Shown here one piece after another: positions 1 to 5,427 of a stretch of 6,930 nt of DNA. The notes under the pieces were generated by a model that saw only the letters and a program-made list of their open reading frames with translations, made no database searches and had not been told where the DNA came from. The DNA lies in assembly GCA_013811645.1 (NCBI GenBank), contig JACCUU010000031.1, positions 1 to 6,930 on the forward strand, read 5' to 3'. This DNA comes from Actinomycetota bacterium. GTDB taxonomy: Bacteria; Actinomycetota; Thermoleophilia; Gaiellales; Gaiellaceae. The position numbers and the translations under genes are program-made. Position 1 is the stretch's first letter; each line of letters begins with the position of its first letter.

Positions 1-134
1 TCTTCCCCGAGGAGGTTCCGGAGGAGCCCGAGCTCGAGCCCGAGGCGGACAAGAAGCCGAAGCTGAAGCCGCAGCCGCGCCCGATCCCGGGCACGGCCAT
101 GCAGCCGCCGCCTCCTGAGGGCGCTCCTTCATAG
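1..134 (+). CDS. C-terminal end of an unidentified protein with an acidic, Pro-rich tail (5' end outside window)
   Basis: The reading frame that starts at base 3 is open from the window edge to a TAG at 132-134 and gives 43 residues. The tail is low complexity: a Glu/Pro stretch (EEVPEEPELEPEAD), then a basic Lys/Pro stretch (KKPKLKPQPRP), then Pro-rich PPPPEGAPS. Third codon positions are mostly G or C, as in the clear genes of the window, and the other two plus frames give arginine/serine-rich text typical of a wrong frame. Tails like this are flexible extensions of many actinobacterial membrane, secretion and cell-wall proteins, so they do not identify the family. The gene converges on the minus-strand run. 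The body of the protein lies outside the window and I do not assign a function. Confidence 0.7.
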   Translation, partial: FPEEVPEEPELEPEADKKPKLKPQPRPIPGTAMQPPPPEGAPS

Positions 135-220
135 CGCGGGTTCACGCGATCCTGACTCGGCTTCTCTGCGGGACGTGTCGCTGTTCACCGAAAAGCGGTG
201 GAGACAAACCAAGAGACTTG

Positions 221-235
221 ACGCTCCATGAGCGT
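221..235 (+). terminator. Small hairpin, possible 3' end of the plus-strand gene
   Basis: ACGCTC (221-226), a CAT loop (227-229) and GAGCGT (230-235) form a perfect 6-bp stem. It is followed by TTGGGTTTGG, which is T-rich for this window but not a true T-run. It lies 87 bases after the stop at 134. A weak terminator is possible; it could also be chance. Confidence 0.2.
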
Positions 236-534
236 TTGGGTTTGGTCGGGCCGAAAGTGCGCTGCTCGGGCTCGGTTCGGTTCTCGCATTCGGAGCGTTG
301 ATCGATAGACCGTGGCTGCGATCGTCATGACCGCGGTCGTACTTGTCGTCTGGCTGACAATCCCGTACTTCAAGGATCCGGATTCGGAGGTCGGGCCGAG
401 CTTGACGCATGCCCGATCGGCGCGCGATGCCCCGATGATCTACCCGAGCGTTCTCCCAAACGTCCCCGTAGTGGCTGGGCATGCCCGGGCCCCCGTGCAA
501 CAACAGACAGACGGTTTGGCCGCCTCGACTTCCC

Positions 535-552
535 CGCCGACTCACAGCGGCG
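535..552 (-). terminator. Hairpin abutting the last stop codon of the minus-strand run
   Basis: CGCCG (535-539) and CGGCG (548-552) form a perfect 5-bp GC stem with an 8-base loop. The stem begins directly after the TGA of the membrane protein gene that ends at 553. No T-run follows on the minus strand. It could mark or protect the 3' end of the operon transcript, but a 5-bp GC stem is easily found by chance at this base composition. Confidence 0.2.
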
Positions 553-1326
553 TCAGAGGAGATGCAGGAGGGCGAGCGCGGGGCCGACCATCGCGAGGAC
601 GATCGCGTACACGGCGGCGAGTCGCGATCGCAAGAGTGTCCCGTCGGCGTGGGCGCCGAGTTGGCGGCGGGCGGCCACGAGCGGTTCGCGCCAGTCGCCG
701 CCCGCGAGGACGCGGCGGGTTGCGTCGGCCCAGGCTAGAAGTGCGTCTGCCTCCATGCGTTCCTCCGGATTCTCCAGCTCGTCGGCGGCGGCCCGAACCC
801 CGGGACGCTCGACATTGCTGCCCAGAACACGCAAGACGTGATCGATCTGAAGCTCGCGGGAAAACCGCTCCCAGGCCGTTTCGGTAGGCAGGCGACGAGC
901 TGCCTCTGCGGCTTGCTCGTACTCACCTGCCATGAGGAGCACGTCCACGCCTTGCTGCAGCTCGTGGGCGGCCTCGGAATGGCGCTCGATCCAGCGTTCC
1001 GCAGCCCTCGAGGTTCCCGGGAACCGTGAGTGGGTCTGCTCGTTGAACTGATCGATCTCGCGCTCTCCGATCCAGGCGAACACCTCGAGCGCCTGCCTCG
1101 TCCTCGGTCGGAACGCGGCGAGGAAGACGAGGAGGCCGACCGCGACGAACGTCGCCATTCCGAGCAGGAAGCGCCTGAGCCCGGGAAATCCGTCAGCCCG
1201 GAGCAAGACGGTGAGTGCCGCCGGAGTTGCCACGGCGACACCCGAGAGCTGAGCAATCCGGATTGGCCACTCGAAGACTGTTGCCAATCCGCGTGTGCGG
1301 GCTCGAAGCTCGCGGTCGGTCAGCAC
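553..1326 (-). CDS. Membrane protein of unknown function with a helical, TPR-like middle
   Basis: A 257-residue protein that I do not recognise. Two hydrophobic segments near the N-terminus (about 25-42 and 52-72) and one at the very C-terminus (about 234-256) suggest three membrane helices. The middle (about 75-230) is soluble, charged and predicted helical. One stretch (HELQQGVDVLLMAGEYEQAA, 121-140) has the alternating small/large spacing of tetratricopeptide-like repeats, but I cannot identify a repeat with certainty. The start is a GTG at 1326; no ATG, GTG or TTG lies in frame between it and the preceding gene, and no clear Shine-Dalgarno sequence is visible. It begins 46 bases after the CAP-domain gene and is the last clear gene of the run, so it is probably co-transcribed. 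A scaffold or accessory role for the envelope is possible but unsupported by any motif. Confidence 0.85.
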   Translation of the reverse strand: MLTDRELRARTRGLATVFEWPIRIAQLSGVAVATPAALTVLLRADGFPGLRRFLLGMATFVAVGLLVFLAAFRPRTRQALEVFAWIGEREIDQFNEQTHSRFPGTSRAAERWIERHSEAAHELQQGVDVLLMAGEYEQAAEAARRLPTETAWERFSRELQIDHVLRVLGSNVERPGVRAAADELENPEERMEADALLAWADATRRVLAGGDWREPLVAARRQLGAHADGTLLRSRLAAVYAIVLAMVGPALALLHLL

Positions 1327-1372
1327 GAAGGCATTCTCGCGACCGCGCCCGAGCCGATCGAGGAAGTGCCGC

Positions 1373-1894
1373 TTAGCGGCTGCGGATGCCGAAGTCCGAC
1401 GTTATCACGACAACGTCGTGACCGCCGAACTCGCCCGGCGCCTGGCTCGCAGCGAGGGCGACGATCCCGATGTCGCGCCAGCTCGGCTCGAGCAGGATCT
1501 TCTTGTGGGCCGGGGACTCGAGCCAGATCTGGAGCGCCTCGTCCGGGCTCATCGCGACGGGCCCGTAGAGAAGATTCTCCCCGACGCCCCAGCGCGAGAA
1601 TCCCCGCTGGCCGTAGAAGCGCTCGATGCGGTCGGAGAAGGACGAGCCGTCCGGTGAGTCATGGGTGAAGGCGCCACGCTTGACCTGGAGGCGCGTGTGC
1701 GCAAGCGCGGCGAGCCGGAGCGACGGAGCTGGGCGAACCGGTGCGAGGCCGTGCTGCGCGCGAATAGCGTTGATGCCCTCCACGAGGTGGAGCGCGATCC
1801 CGGCATGGTGCTCGGAGCGCTCGGGCGCGGCTGCGGCGCCTGCGGCGCAAACTGCTGCGGCTACCGAGAGAAGGATGACGACGCGTCGCTTCAC
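1373..1894 (-). CDS. Secreted CAP/SCP-domain protein (YkwD-like)
   Basis: A 173-residue exported protein of the bacterial CAP (SCP/PR1) family. Residues 1-23 form a Sec signal peptide: KRR, a hydrophobic core, then a run of alanines before PERSE. The cysteine at 16 has valine before it, so no good lipobox is present. The CAP domain fills about 35-170: a helix starting LVEGINAIRAQHGL, H66 in LAALAHT, FTHDSPDG (H78), GVGENLLYG (E106), and IWLESPAHKKILL (H130), which together match the conserved His/Glu positions of the family. CAP proteins have varied or unknown activities, including lipid binding and cell-wall association; the bacterial YkwD group has no settled substrate. The start is a GTG at 1894 without a clear Shine-Dalgarno sequence; an in-frame stop lies shortly upstream. 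It sits 61 bases after a polytopic membrane protein gene of the MoxR cluster, which suggests a role at the cell surface. Confidence 0.93.
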   Translation of the reverse strand: MKRRVVILLSVAAAVCAAGAAAAPERSEHHAGIALHLVEGINAIRAQHGLAPVRPAPSLRLAALAHTRLQVKRGAFTHDSPDGSSFSDRIERFYGQRGFSRWGVGENLLYGPVAMSPDEALQIWLESPAHKKILLEPSWRDIGIVALAASQAPGEFGGHDVVVITSDFGIRSR

Positions 1895-1955
1895 TGACGC
1901 GTTAGATCGGTGCAGGCGGTCCTCTAGACATCACCCCTTCGAGGCATACGGCTTC

Positions 1956-2519
1956 TCAATCGGCGGATGTCTTGCCGCGGTGACCGGGCCTACGGGCGAT
2001 CATGACGACGAGCAGCAGCACCGCGCCGGCCGCGATCGCCCCGAGCAGATCAACGGCTAGCCCTCCCGCTCGCACGCCTTCGACGAGAACGAGGAGCAAC
2101 CCCGCGACGAGGAGCGCGAGAAGGGCGAGCGCGGAGACGAACGCCACGTGCCGAAGATCCTCTCCCGGCTCAGCCCTCACCGCGTCGCGCTCCTCCAGTG
2201 ACCAGTATCCGAGCTCGGCGGCCACGAGGAGCCCGGCGGCGAAGAGCGCCGCTGCTCCGTCGAGCGGTGCATCGTCGACGGCAAGCTGAGCCGCGTACAG
2301 GCCCCCGAGCAGGACAAGCGTTGCGGGAAGAAGCGGCGCCCATCCGAGGACGAGCGCGCCCACGAGTGAGAGCAGGGCGAGCGCCGCGACGCGGAACCCG
2401 ACCTCGACGAACGCGTCCTCGTTCGCGCGCGCAAGCGGCAGCGCGGCGAGCGCAACCGCGCACCCGACCGCTCCGACCCCTGCGGCTAGACGCGTCCGAC
2501 TCTCGCGTAGCGCCTGTAT
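1956..2519 (-). CDS. Polytopic membrane protein, probable AUA start overlapping the DUF58 gene
   Basis: About 187 residues with roughly six hydrophobic segments (about 11-30, 43-62, 64-80, 86-106, 125-149, 154-174). I do not recognise the family. The first usual start codon in frame is a GTG at 2363, but the frame upstream of it clearly looks coding: it encodes a complete membrane helix (LAAGVGAVGCAVALAALPLA) and an amphipathic stretch (RANEDAFVEVGFRVAALALL), with third positions almost all G or C. No ATG, GTG or TTG exists in that extension. An ATA at 2517-2519 lies 7 bases after GGAGG in AGGAGGTGA, the strongest ribosome site in the window, so I place the start there. The gene would then overlap the DUF58 gene by 34 bases in the -1 frame. 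Alternatives: a CTG at residue 27, the GTG at 2363 (135 residues), or an ATG misread as ATA. Position in the run suggests a membrane partner of the MoxR-DUF58 system. Confidence 0.75.
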   Translation of the reverse strand: MQALRESRTRLAAGVGAVGCAVALAALPLARANEDAFVEVGFRVAALALLSLVGALVLGWAPLLPATLVLLGGLYAAQLAVDDAPLDGAAALFAAGLLVAAELGYWSLEERDAVRAEPGEDLRHVAFVSALALLALLVAGLLLVLVEGVRAGGLAVDLLGAIAAGAVLLLVVMIARRPGHRGKTSAD

Positions 2520-3757
2520 GTCCTCACCTCCTCGAGGGCGGACTCGAGCGCCACGCCGTCGCCCCAGCGCGCGATCCCGATGCCGAGGCGTTCGAGACGC
2601 GAGCGGAGCACCTCACGGTCGAGGAGCCAGAGGCGATACGCGAGACGTTCGAGCTCTTTCCTCCCCGCCTCGACGACCTCGACCGGGTCGATCTCCACGA
2701 CGACGAGGTCGAAGCCCCGCGCCCGCAGGTTCTGCAGCGTCCTGACGAAGCGCGGGTCGACCAGCGGCGTCAGCGCGATGACGAGCGCCTTCGGAGGAAG
2801 GATCCTCGCGGGGATCAGGTCGACGTCCCGCCAGATGTACGTCGGGGCGACTCCGGTCTCGAGCAACGTCTCGATCAGGCGGAAGCGCTGAGACGGTCCC
2901 AGTCCCGGGCGCAGCCAACGCAGGATCCCACCGAAGGACACGAGTCCGACGCGATCCCTCCGCTCGAGATGGCGAGTGGCGAGCGTTGCTGCGGCCCGTA
3001 TCGCGTCGTCGAGCGTGCTTCGACTGTCGTCTCGCAGGTCCGCAAAGCTGTCCACGAACAGCACGACGTCCGTGTTCCGTTCCGGGTGTTGCTCGTTGAC
3101 CACGAGGCCCGTTCGGCGGGCCGATGCGCGCCAGTTGATGGAACGCAGGCGGTCACCGGGGACGTAGTCGCGGATATCCGCGTACTCGATTCCGTCGCCC
3201 TTGACACGCGCGACGGCGCTGCCGGTGAACGCCTGCGTCTCGGCCGCGTCCAGGACTCTCGCGAGCGTTTCCGAGTGCGGGTACGCCTTTAGTCCCTGCA
3301 GTCGGGGGAGCCGATCCTCCCAAACGACGAGCCGGAACGCGTCCCGCGCGCGGGCCTCGAGCATCCCCACGTCGTAAACGCCCCACCGCGAGCAACGGAG
3401 CTGCACCGGGATCGTGCGCTCATCCCCCGCACGGAGGCGGACGGCCACGGCATCGTTTCCTTCGGCCTCGACGCCGTTCGGCAGCTCGAGCAGGAGCTCG
3501 AGCCGGTCGACGGCGGTCACCGCGCGAACCGTGATCTCAGCGTCGACGAGGGCCCCCTGGACGGTCCGCTCTCCGGCGACGTTGAACTGAACCTCGAGCC
3601 GTGGCTCGCGCGCGAGCTGTAGCCCGATCGCGAGCACGACCGCGAAGGGCGCTGCCGCGACGGCGAGCTCGGGTCGGCGAAGCGCGAGGGCCGCGACGAG
3701 CCCGACTGCCGCGAGGATCGCGTAGCCCTCGAGACGCGCGCTGCCGCGACGGATCAC
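2486..3757 (-). CDS. DUF58 family protein (von Willebrand A-like), partner of MoxR
   Basis: A 423-residue protein. Two N-terminal hydrophobic segments (about 10-26 and 30-48) anchor it; a beta-rich region follows (about 53-180). The DUF58 signature is clear at about 191-217: EYADIRDYVPGDRLRSINWR followed by ASARR. After it comes a vWA-like fold, starting with VVLFVDSFADL (231-241) and VGLVSFGG (270-277). The metal-site motif of vWA domains (DxSxS) reads D-S-F-A-D here, so metal binding may be lost. DUF58 proteins are usual genetic partners of MoxR AAA+ ATPases and are thought to be their client or adaptor; the exact role is not established. The start is a GTG at 3757 without a visible Shine-Dalgarno sequence; a TGA lies upstream in the same frame. 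A 44-base hairpin sits 9 bases before the start. Length is normal for the family. Confidence 0.95.
   Translation of the reverse strand: MIRRGSARLEGYAILAAVGLVAALALRRPELAVAAAPFAVVLAIGLQLAREPRLEVQFNVAGERTVQGALVDAEITVRAVTAVDRLELLLELPNGVEAEGNDAVAVRLRAGDERTIPVQLRCSRWGVYDVGMLEARARDAFRLVVWEDRLPRLQGLKAYPHSETLARVLDAAETQAFTGSAVARVKGDGIEYADIRDYVPGDRLRSINWRASARRTGLVVNEQHPERNTDVVLFVDSFADLRDDSRSTLDDAIRAAATLATRHLERRDRVGLVSFGGILRWLRPGLGPSQRFRLIETLLETGVAPTYIWRDVDLIPARILPPKALVIALTPLVDPRFVRTLQNLRARGFDLVVVEIDPVEVVEAGRKELERLAYRLWLLDREVLRSRLERLGIGIARWGDGVALESALEEVRTYRRYARVGRV
2524..2532 (-). promoter_or_regulatory. Near-perfect Shine-Dalgarno sequence before an ATA codon
   Basis: On the minus strand AGGAGGTGA complements the 16S rRNA 3' end over nine bases. 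GGAGG ends 7 bases before ATA (2519-2517). It lies inside the DUF58 coding sequence (codons for Glu-Glu-Val-Arg near the C-terminus), so the match may partly reflect that protein sequence. It is the main evidence for the non-canonical start of the downstream membrane gene. Confidence 0.55.
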
Positions 3758-3897
3758 TGATGGATGCTTGGTCGGGAGTTGACGCGCCGCCAGGGGCGGT
3801 CACGACCAAGCCGGGCGACGCACTCACTCGTCGTGCAGGCTGGTAAGCCTGTGCGGCGAGGGAGGGTGACGATCCGGCGCAGTGTCATGGCCGTCAT
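3754..3897 (-). CDS. Possible 47-residue small ORF in the moxR-DUF58 spacer
   Basis: An ATG at 3897 (alternative ATG at 3888) opens a 47-codon frame that ends in TGA at 3756-3754. It overlaps the GTG of the DUF58 gene as GTGA, the same arrangement seen at 5424-5427. The peptide starts MTAMTLRRIVTLPRR and is arginine-rich, with no signal peptide, helix or motif. There is no Shine-Dalgarno sequence, and the frame contains both hairpins of the spacer, so codon choice is constrained by structure or, more likely, this is not a gene. If real it could couple translation into the DUF58 gene. Confidence 0.2.
   Translation of the reverse strand: MTAMTLRRIVTLPRRTGLPACTTSECVARLGRDRPWRRVNSRPSIHQ
3767..3810 (-). 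promoter_or_regulatory. Long imperfect hairpin just upstream of the DUF58 start codon
   Basis: Outer arms CTTGGTCG (3767-3774) and CGACCAAG (3803-3810) are perfect 8-bp inverted repeats. Inside them TGAC (3780-3783) pairs with GTCA (3799-3802), and CGCC (3785-3788) pairs with GGCG (3795-3798), leaving a 5-base bulge on one side (3775-3779) and a 6-base loop. This gives 16 base pairs in one nested structure. In the minus-strand mRNA it ends 9 bases before the GTG at 3757, where a ribosome site would be expected and none is seen. No U-run follows, so an intrinsic terminator is unlikely; translational control, an mRNA processing site or a protein-binding operator are the options. Confidence 0.45.
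3836..3851 (-). other. Second small hairpin in the moxR-DUF58 spacer
   Basis: CAGGCT (3836-3841), a 4-base loop, and AGCCTG (3846-3851) form a perfect 6-bp stem. It lies between the moxR stop and the larger hairpin before the DUF58 gene. There is no U-run. With the larger hairpin it makes this 162-base spacer the most structured intergenic stretch in the run; either could shield a processed mRNA end. Confidence 0.3.
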
Positions 3898-3904
3898 CCG
3901 GCGC
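3872..3904. repeat. 9-bp direct repeat, 24 bases apart
   Basis: ATCCGGCGC occurs at 3872-3880 and again at 3896-3904, just downstream of the moxR stop on the minus strand. The period of 24 is not an exact number of helical turns. It may be a paired regulator site or chance in GC-rich sequence. Confidence 0.25.
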
Positions 3905-3919
3905 GCCGTGAATTCCCGA

Positions 3920-4888
3920 TCAGGCATCCTGGGTGAGGTCTTCCGGAGGCGGCGTCGGCACCGTGGCGAGCACGTCCCGCACGACGTCCTCGGACGAGAT
4001 CCGCTGCACCCAGAGCTCCGGCCGCAGGACGAGCCGGTGAGAGAGCGCGGGAACCGCGACGGCTTTCACGTCGTCGGGAAGCACGAAGTCCCGCCCCGCT
4101 AGAGCGGCTTTGCAACGCGCCAGCTTCAGCAAAGCGAGGCTTCCGCGCGGGCTTGCGCCGACCGCCGAGCTCTCGGATCGCCTGGTCGCCGTGGCGAGGT
4201 CGACGCAGTAGCCACGCACGCTCCCGGCGACGTACACCTGCTCGATCGCCTGCTGCATCTCGAGGAGCGTCTCGCGATCGACGATCGGCCGAAGCTCGAG
4301 CTCGTCCATGCCTCGCTCGATCCTGCGTCCGAGCACCTCCAGCTCGTCCTCTCGAGCCGGATAGCCGAAAGCGGTCCGCAGGATGAAGCGATCGAGCTGG
4401 GCCTCGGGAAGGGGATAGGTGCCCTCGTACTCGATCGGGTTCTGGGTCGCGATGACGAGAAACGGCGGCTCCAGCCGGTGCGTCTCGCCCTCGATCGTCA
4501 CCTGGCGCTCCTGCATCGCCTCGAGGAGCGCGGCCTGCGTCTTCGGCGGGGCGCGGTTGATCTCGTCGGCGAGGAGGAGGTTCGTGAAGATCGGCCCGGC
4601 CCGGAACTCGAAGTCGACGTCGCGCTGGTTCCAGATCGAGGAGCCCGTGACGTCGGAGGGCATCAGGTCGGGCGTGAACTGAATGCGGGTGAAGCGCATG
4701 CTCAGCACCTGCGCGAAAGACCGCGCGGCCAGCGTCTTGGCGAGGCCCGGGTAGTCCTCGAGGAGCACATGGCCGTCCGCGAGGAAGCCGACGAGCACGA
4801 GCTCGAGCGGATCGCGCTTCCCGACGACGGCTCGCTCGACCTCGTCGAGGATCTCTGCGGAGAGCTCGTGGACGCGCTGGAGCTCCAC
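3920..4888 (-). CDS. MoxR-family AAA+ ATPase
   Basis: A 322-residue ATPase, normal for MoxR. Numbered from the GTG at 4888: Walker A is LLEDYPGLAKT (42-52, K51 and T52), Walker B LLLADEINR (104-112, D108 and E109) followed by APPKTQAALLEAMQE, sensor 1 ATQNP (147-151), then YPLPEAQLDRF (158-168) with the arginine expected to act across subunits, and the C-terminal lid with ASPRGS (245-250). MoxR proteins form ring-shaped, chaperone-like motors in the cytoplasm that mature or activate partner proteins, often vWA-like ones such as DUF58. The frame stays open to an ATG at 5017, but that would overlap most of the preceding gene's 3' end and adds 43 non-conserved residues. The GTG at 4888, 23 bases after the upstream stop, gives a typical N-terminus (VELQRVHELSAEILDEVERA). 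Co-transcription with the upstream genes is likely. Confidence 0.96.
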   Translation of the reverse strand: MELQRVHELSAEILDEVERAVVGKRDPLELVLVGFLADGHVLLEDYPGLAKTLAARSFAQVLSMRFTRIQFTPDLMPSDVTGSSIWNQRDVDFEFRAGPIFTNLLLADEINRAPPKTQAALLEAMQERQVTIEGETHRLEPPFLVIATQNPIEYEGTYPLPEAQLDRFILRTAFGYPAREDELEVLGRRIERGMDELELRPIVDRETLLEMQQAIEQVYVAGSVRGYCVDLATATRRSESSAVGASPRGSLALLKLARCKAALAGRDFVLPDDVKAVAVPALSHRLVLRPELWVQRISSEDVVRDVLATVPTPPPEDLTQDA

Positions 4889-4911
4889 TAGTGGTTTCCC
4901 GGAGAGGGCAC

Positions 4912-5427
4912 TTAGAGGCGCTCCAACGACGTGACCACGCGACTCAAGGCTTCCGGCGTCATCCCGCGTGCCAGACGATCCGCTGGCGGGGGCCGATCCT
5001 TGCGGACGAGATCCCACGTCTCCTCGCCGAGCGCCTCGCGCGCCCGCTCCGGGTCACCGTCGAGCGTGAGACGGCGTCGCGCGGTCAAGAGCTCTGCGGC
5101 GAGCAGTCGCAGTCGCGGCCGCAGCTGATGATGGAGGTCGAACGAGCCAGCCGAGCCGAGGACGACCTCCTGCTCGAGCCGCGCGAGCATCACCGGGCTT
5201 TCGCGTCGAGCTCCCATGCGCCCTCTCCGCACCTCTCGGAGCGGGTGTGCGCGTGGATAGGCGCGGCGCAACGCGGCGATCATGACCGCGAGCGTGAGAG
5301 CGGTGACGACGAGCGCATACACGCGGATCGCGACGTCGAACCAACCGGGGAGAAACGCCAGGATGGCGAGAAGGACCAGCGTAGGGAGGAACAGTGACCG
5401 TACGGCTCGCCACAGATCGCTCCTCAC
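4912..5427 (-). CDS. Two-helix membrane protein of MoxR loci, function unknown
   Basis: A 171-residue protein with two hydrophobic segments (about 12-29 and 33-53) and a basic, soluble C-terminal domain (about 75-171). The soluble part contains FDLHHQLRPRLRLLAAELL (96-114), GDPERAREALGEETWDLVR (124-142), and KDRPPPADRLARGM (143-156). From memory, proteins with this LRPRL...LGEETWDLVR...RPPP pattern recur as unnamed neighbours of moxR in actinobacteria; that is recollection, not a search. The GTG start overlaps the stop of the DUF4129 gene as GTGA, implying translational coupling, and moxR follows 23 bases later. The two-helix plus cytoplasmic-domain plan would suit a membrane adaptor in the MoxR-DUF58 system, which is inference. 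Confidence 0.88.
   Translation of the reverse strand: MRSDLWRAVRSLFLPTLVLLAILAFLPGWFDVAIRVYALVVTALTLAVMIAALRRAYPRAHPLREVRRGRMGARRESPVMLARLEQEVVLGSAGSFDLHHQLRPRLRLLAAELLTARRRLTLDGDPERAREALGEETWDLVRKDRPPPADRLARGMTPEALSRVVTSLERL

Larger units (their letters stand above)
135..552. other. 418-base convergent gap without a confident gene
   Basis: This lies between the plus-strand stop at 134 and the minus-strand stop at 553 and is less GC-rich than its flanks. Two long open frames cross it on opposite strands, and at most one can be real. On the minus strand a frame from a GTG at 545 to 129 (138 codons) begins 7 bases after the preceding stop and contains LLLHGGPGMPSHY, like an alpha/beta-hydrolase oxyanion loop, but becomes unrecognisable downstream. 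On the plus strand a frame from a GTG at 312 (ATG at 327) starts with a hydrophobic segment (VVLVVWLTIPYF), stays coding-like in codon use to about 540, then runs into the antisense of the next gene. Short perfect hairpins lie at 221-235 and 535-552, and a 10-bp palindrome at 477-486. Best reading: gene remnants plus weak 3'-end structures. Confidence 0.45.

Noticed and set aside
477..494. Overlapping palindromes GGGCATGCCC and GCCCGGGC
   Set aside because: Short GC-rich palindromes are common at this base composition and there is no T-run or repeat partner; not called as an operator or terminator.
1030..1668. 212-codon plus-strand frame opposite the CAP gene and its downstream neighbour
   Set aside because: Antisense shadow; the minus strand carries a signal peptide and CAP motifs there.
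2486..2560. Programmed -1 frameshift fusing DUF58 to the following membrane protein
   Set aside because: The membrane frame is -1 relative to DUF58 and a Shine-Dalgarno-like stimulator is present, but there is no slippery heptamer before the DUF58 stop; initiation at ATA with normal spacing explains the arrangement more simply.
2198..3292. 364-codon open frame on the plus strand opposite the DUF58 gene
   Set aside because: Arginine/proline-rich text without domains; it is antisense to a clear DUF58 protein. Long antisense frames are expected when third positions are mostly G/C.
4889..5017. N-terminal extension of MoxR to an ATG at 5017
   Set aside because: It would overlap the end of the preceding gene by about 100 bases and adds 43 low-complexity residues not typical of MoxR; GTG 4888 gives the normal length.
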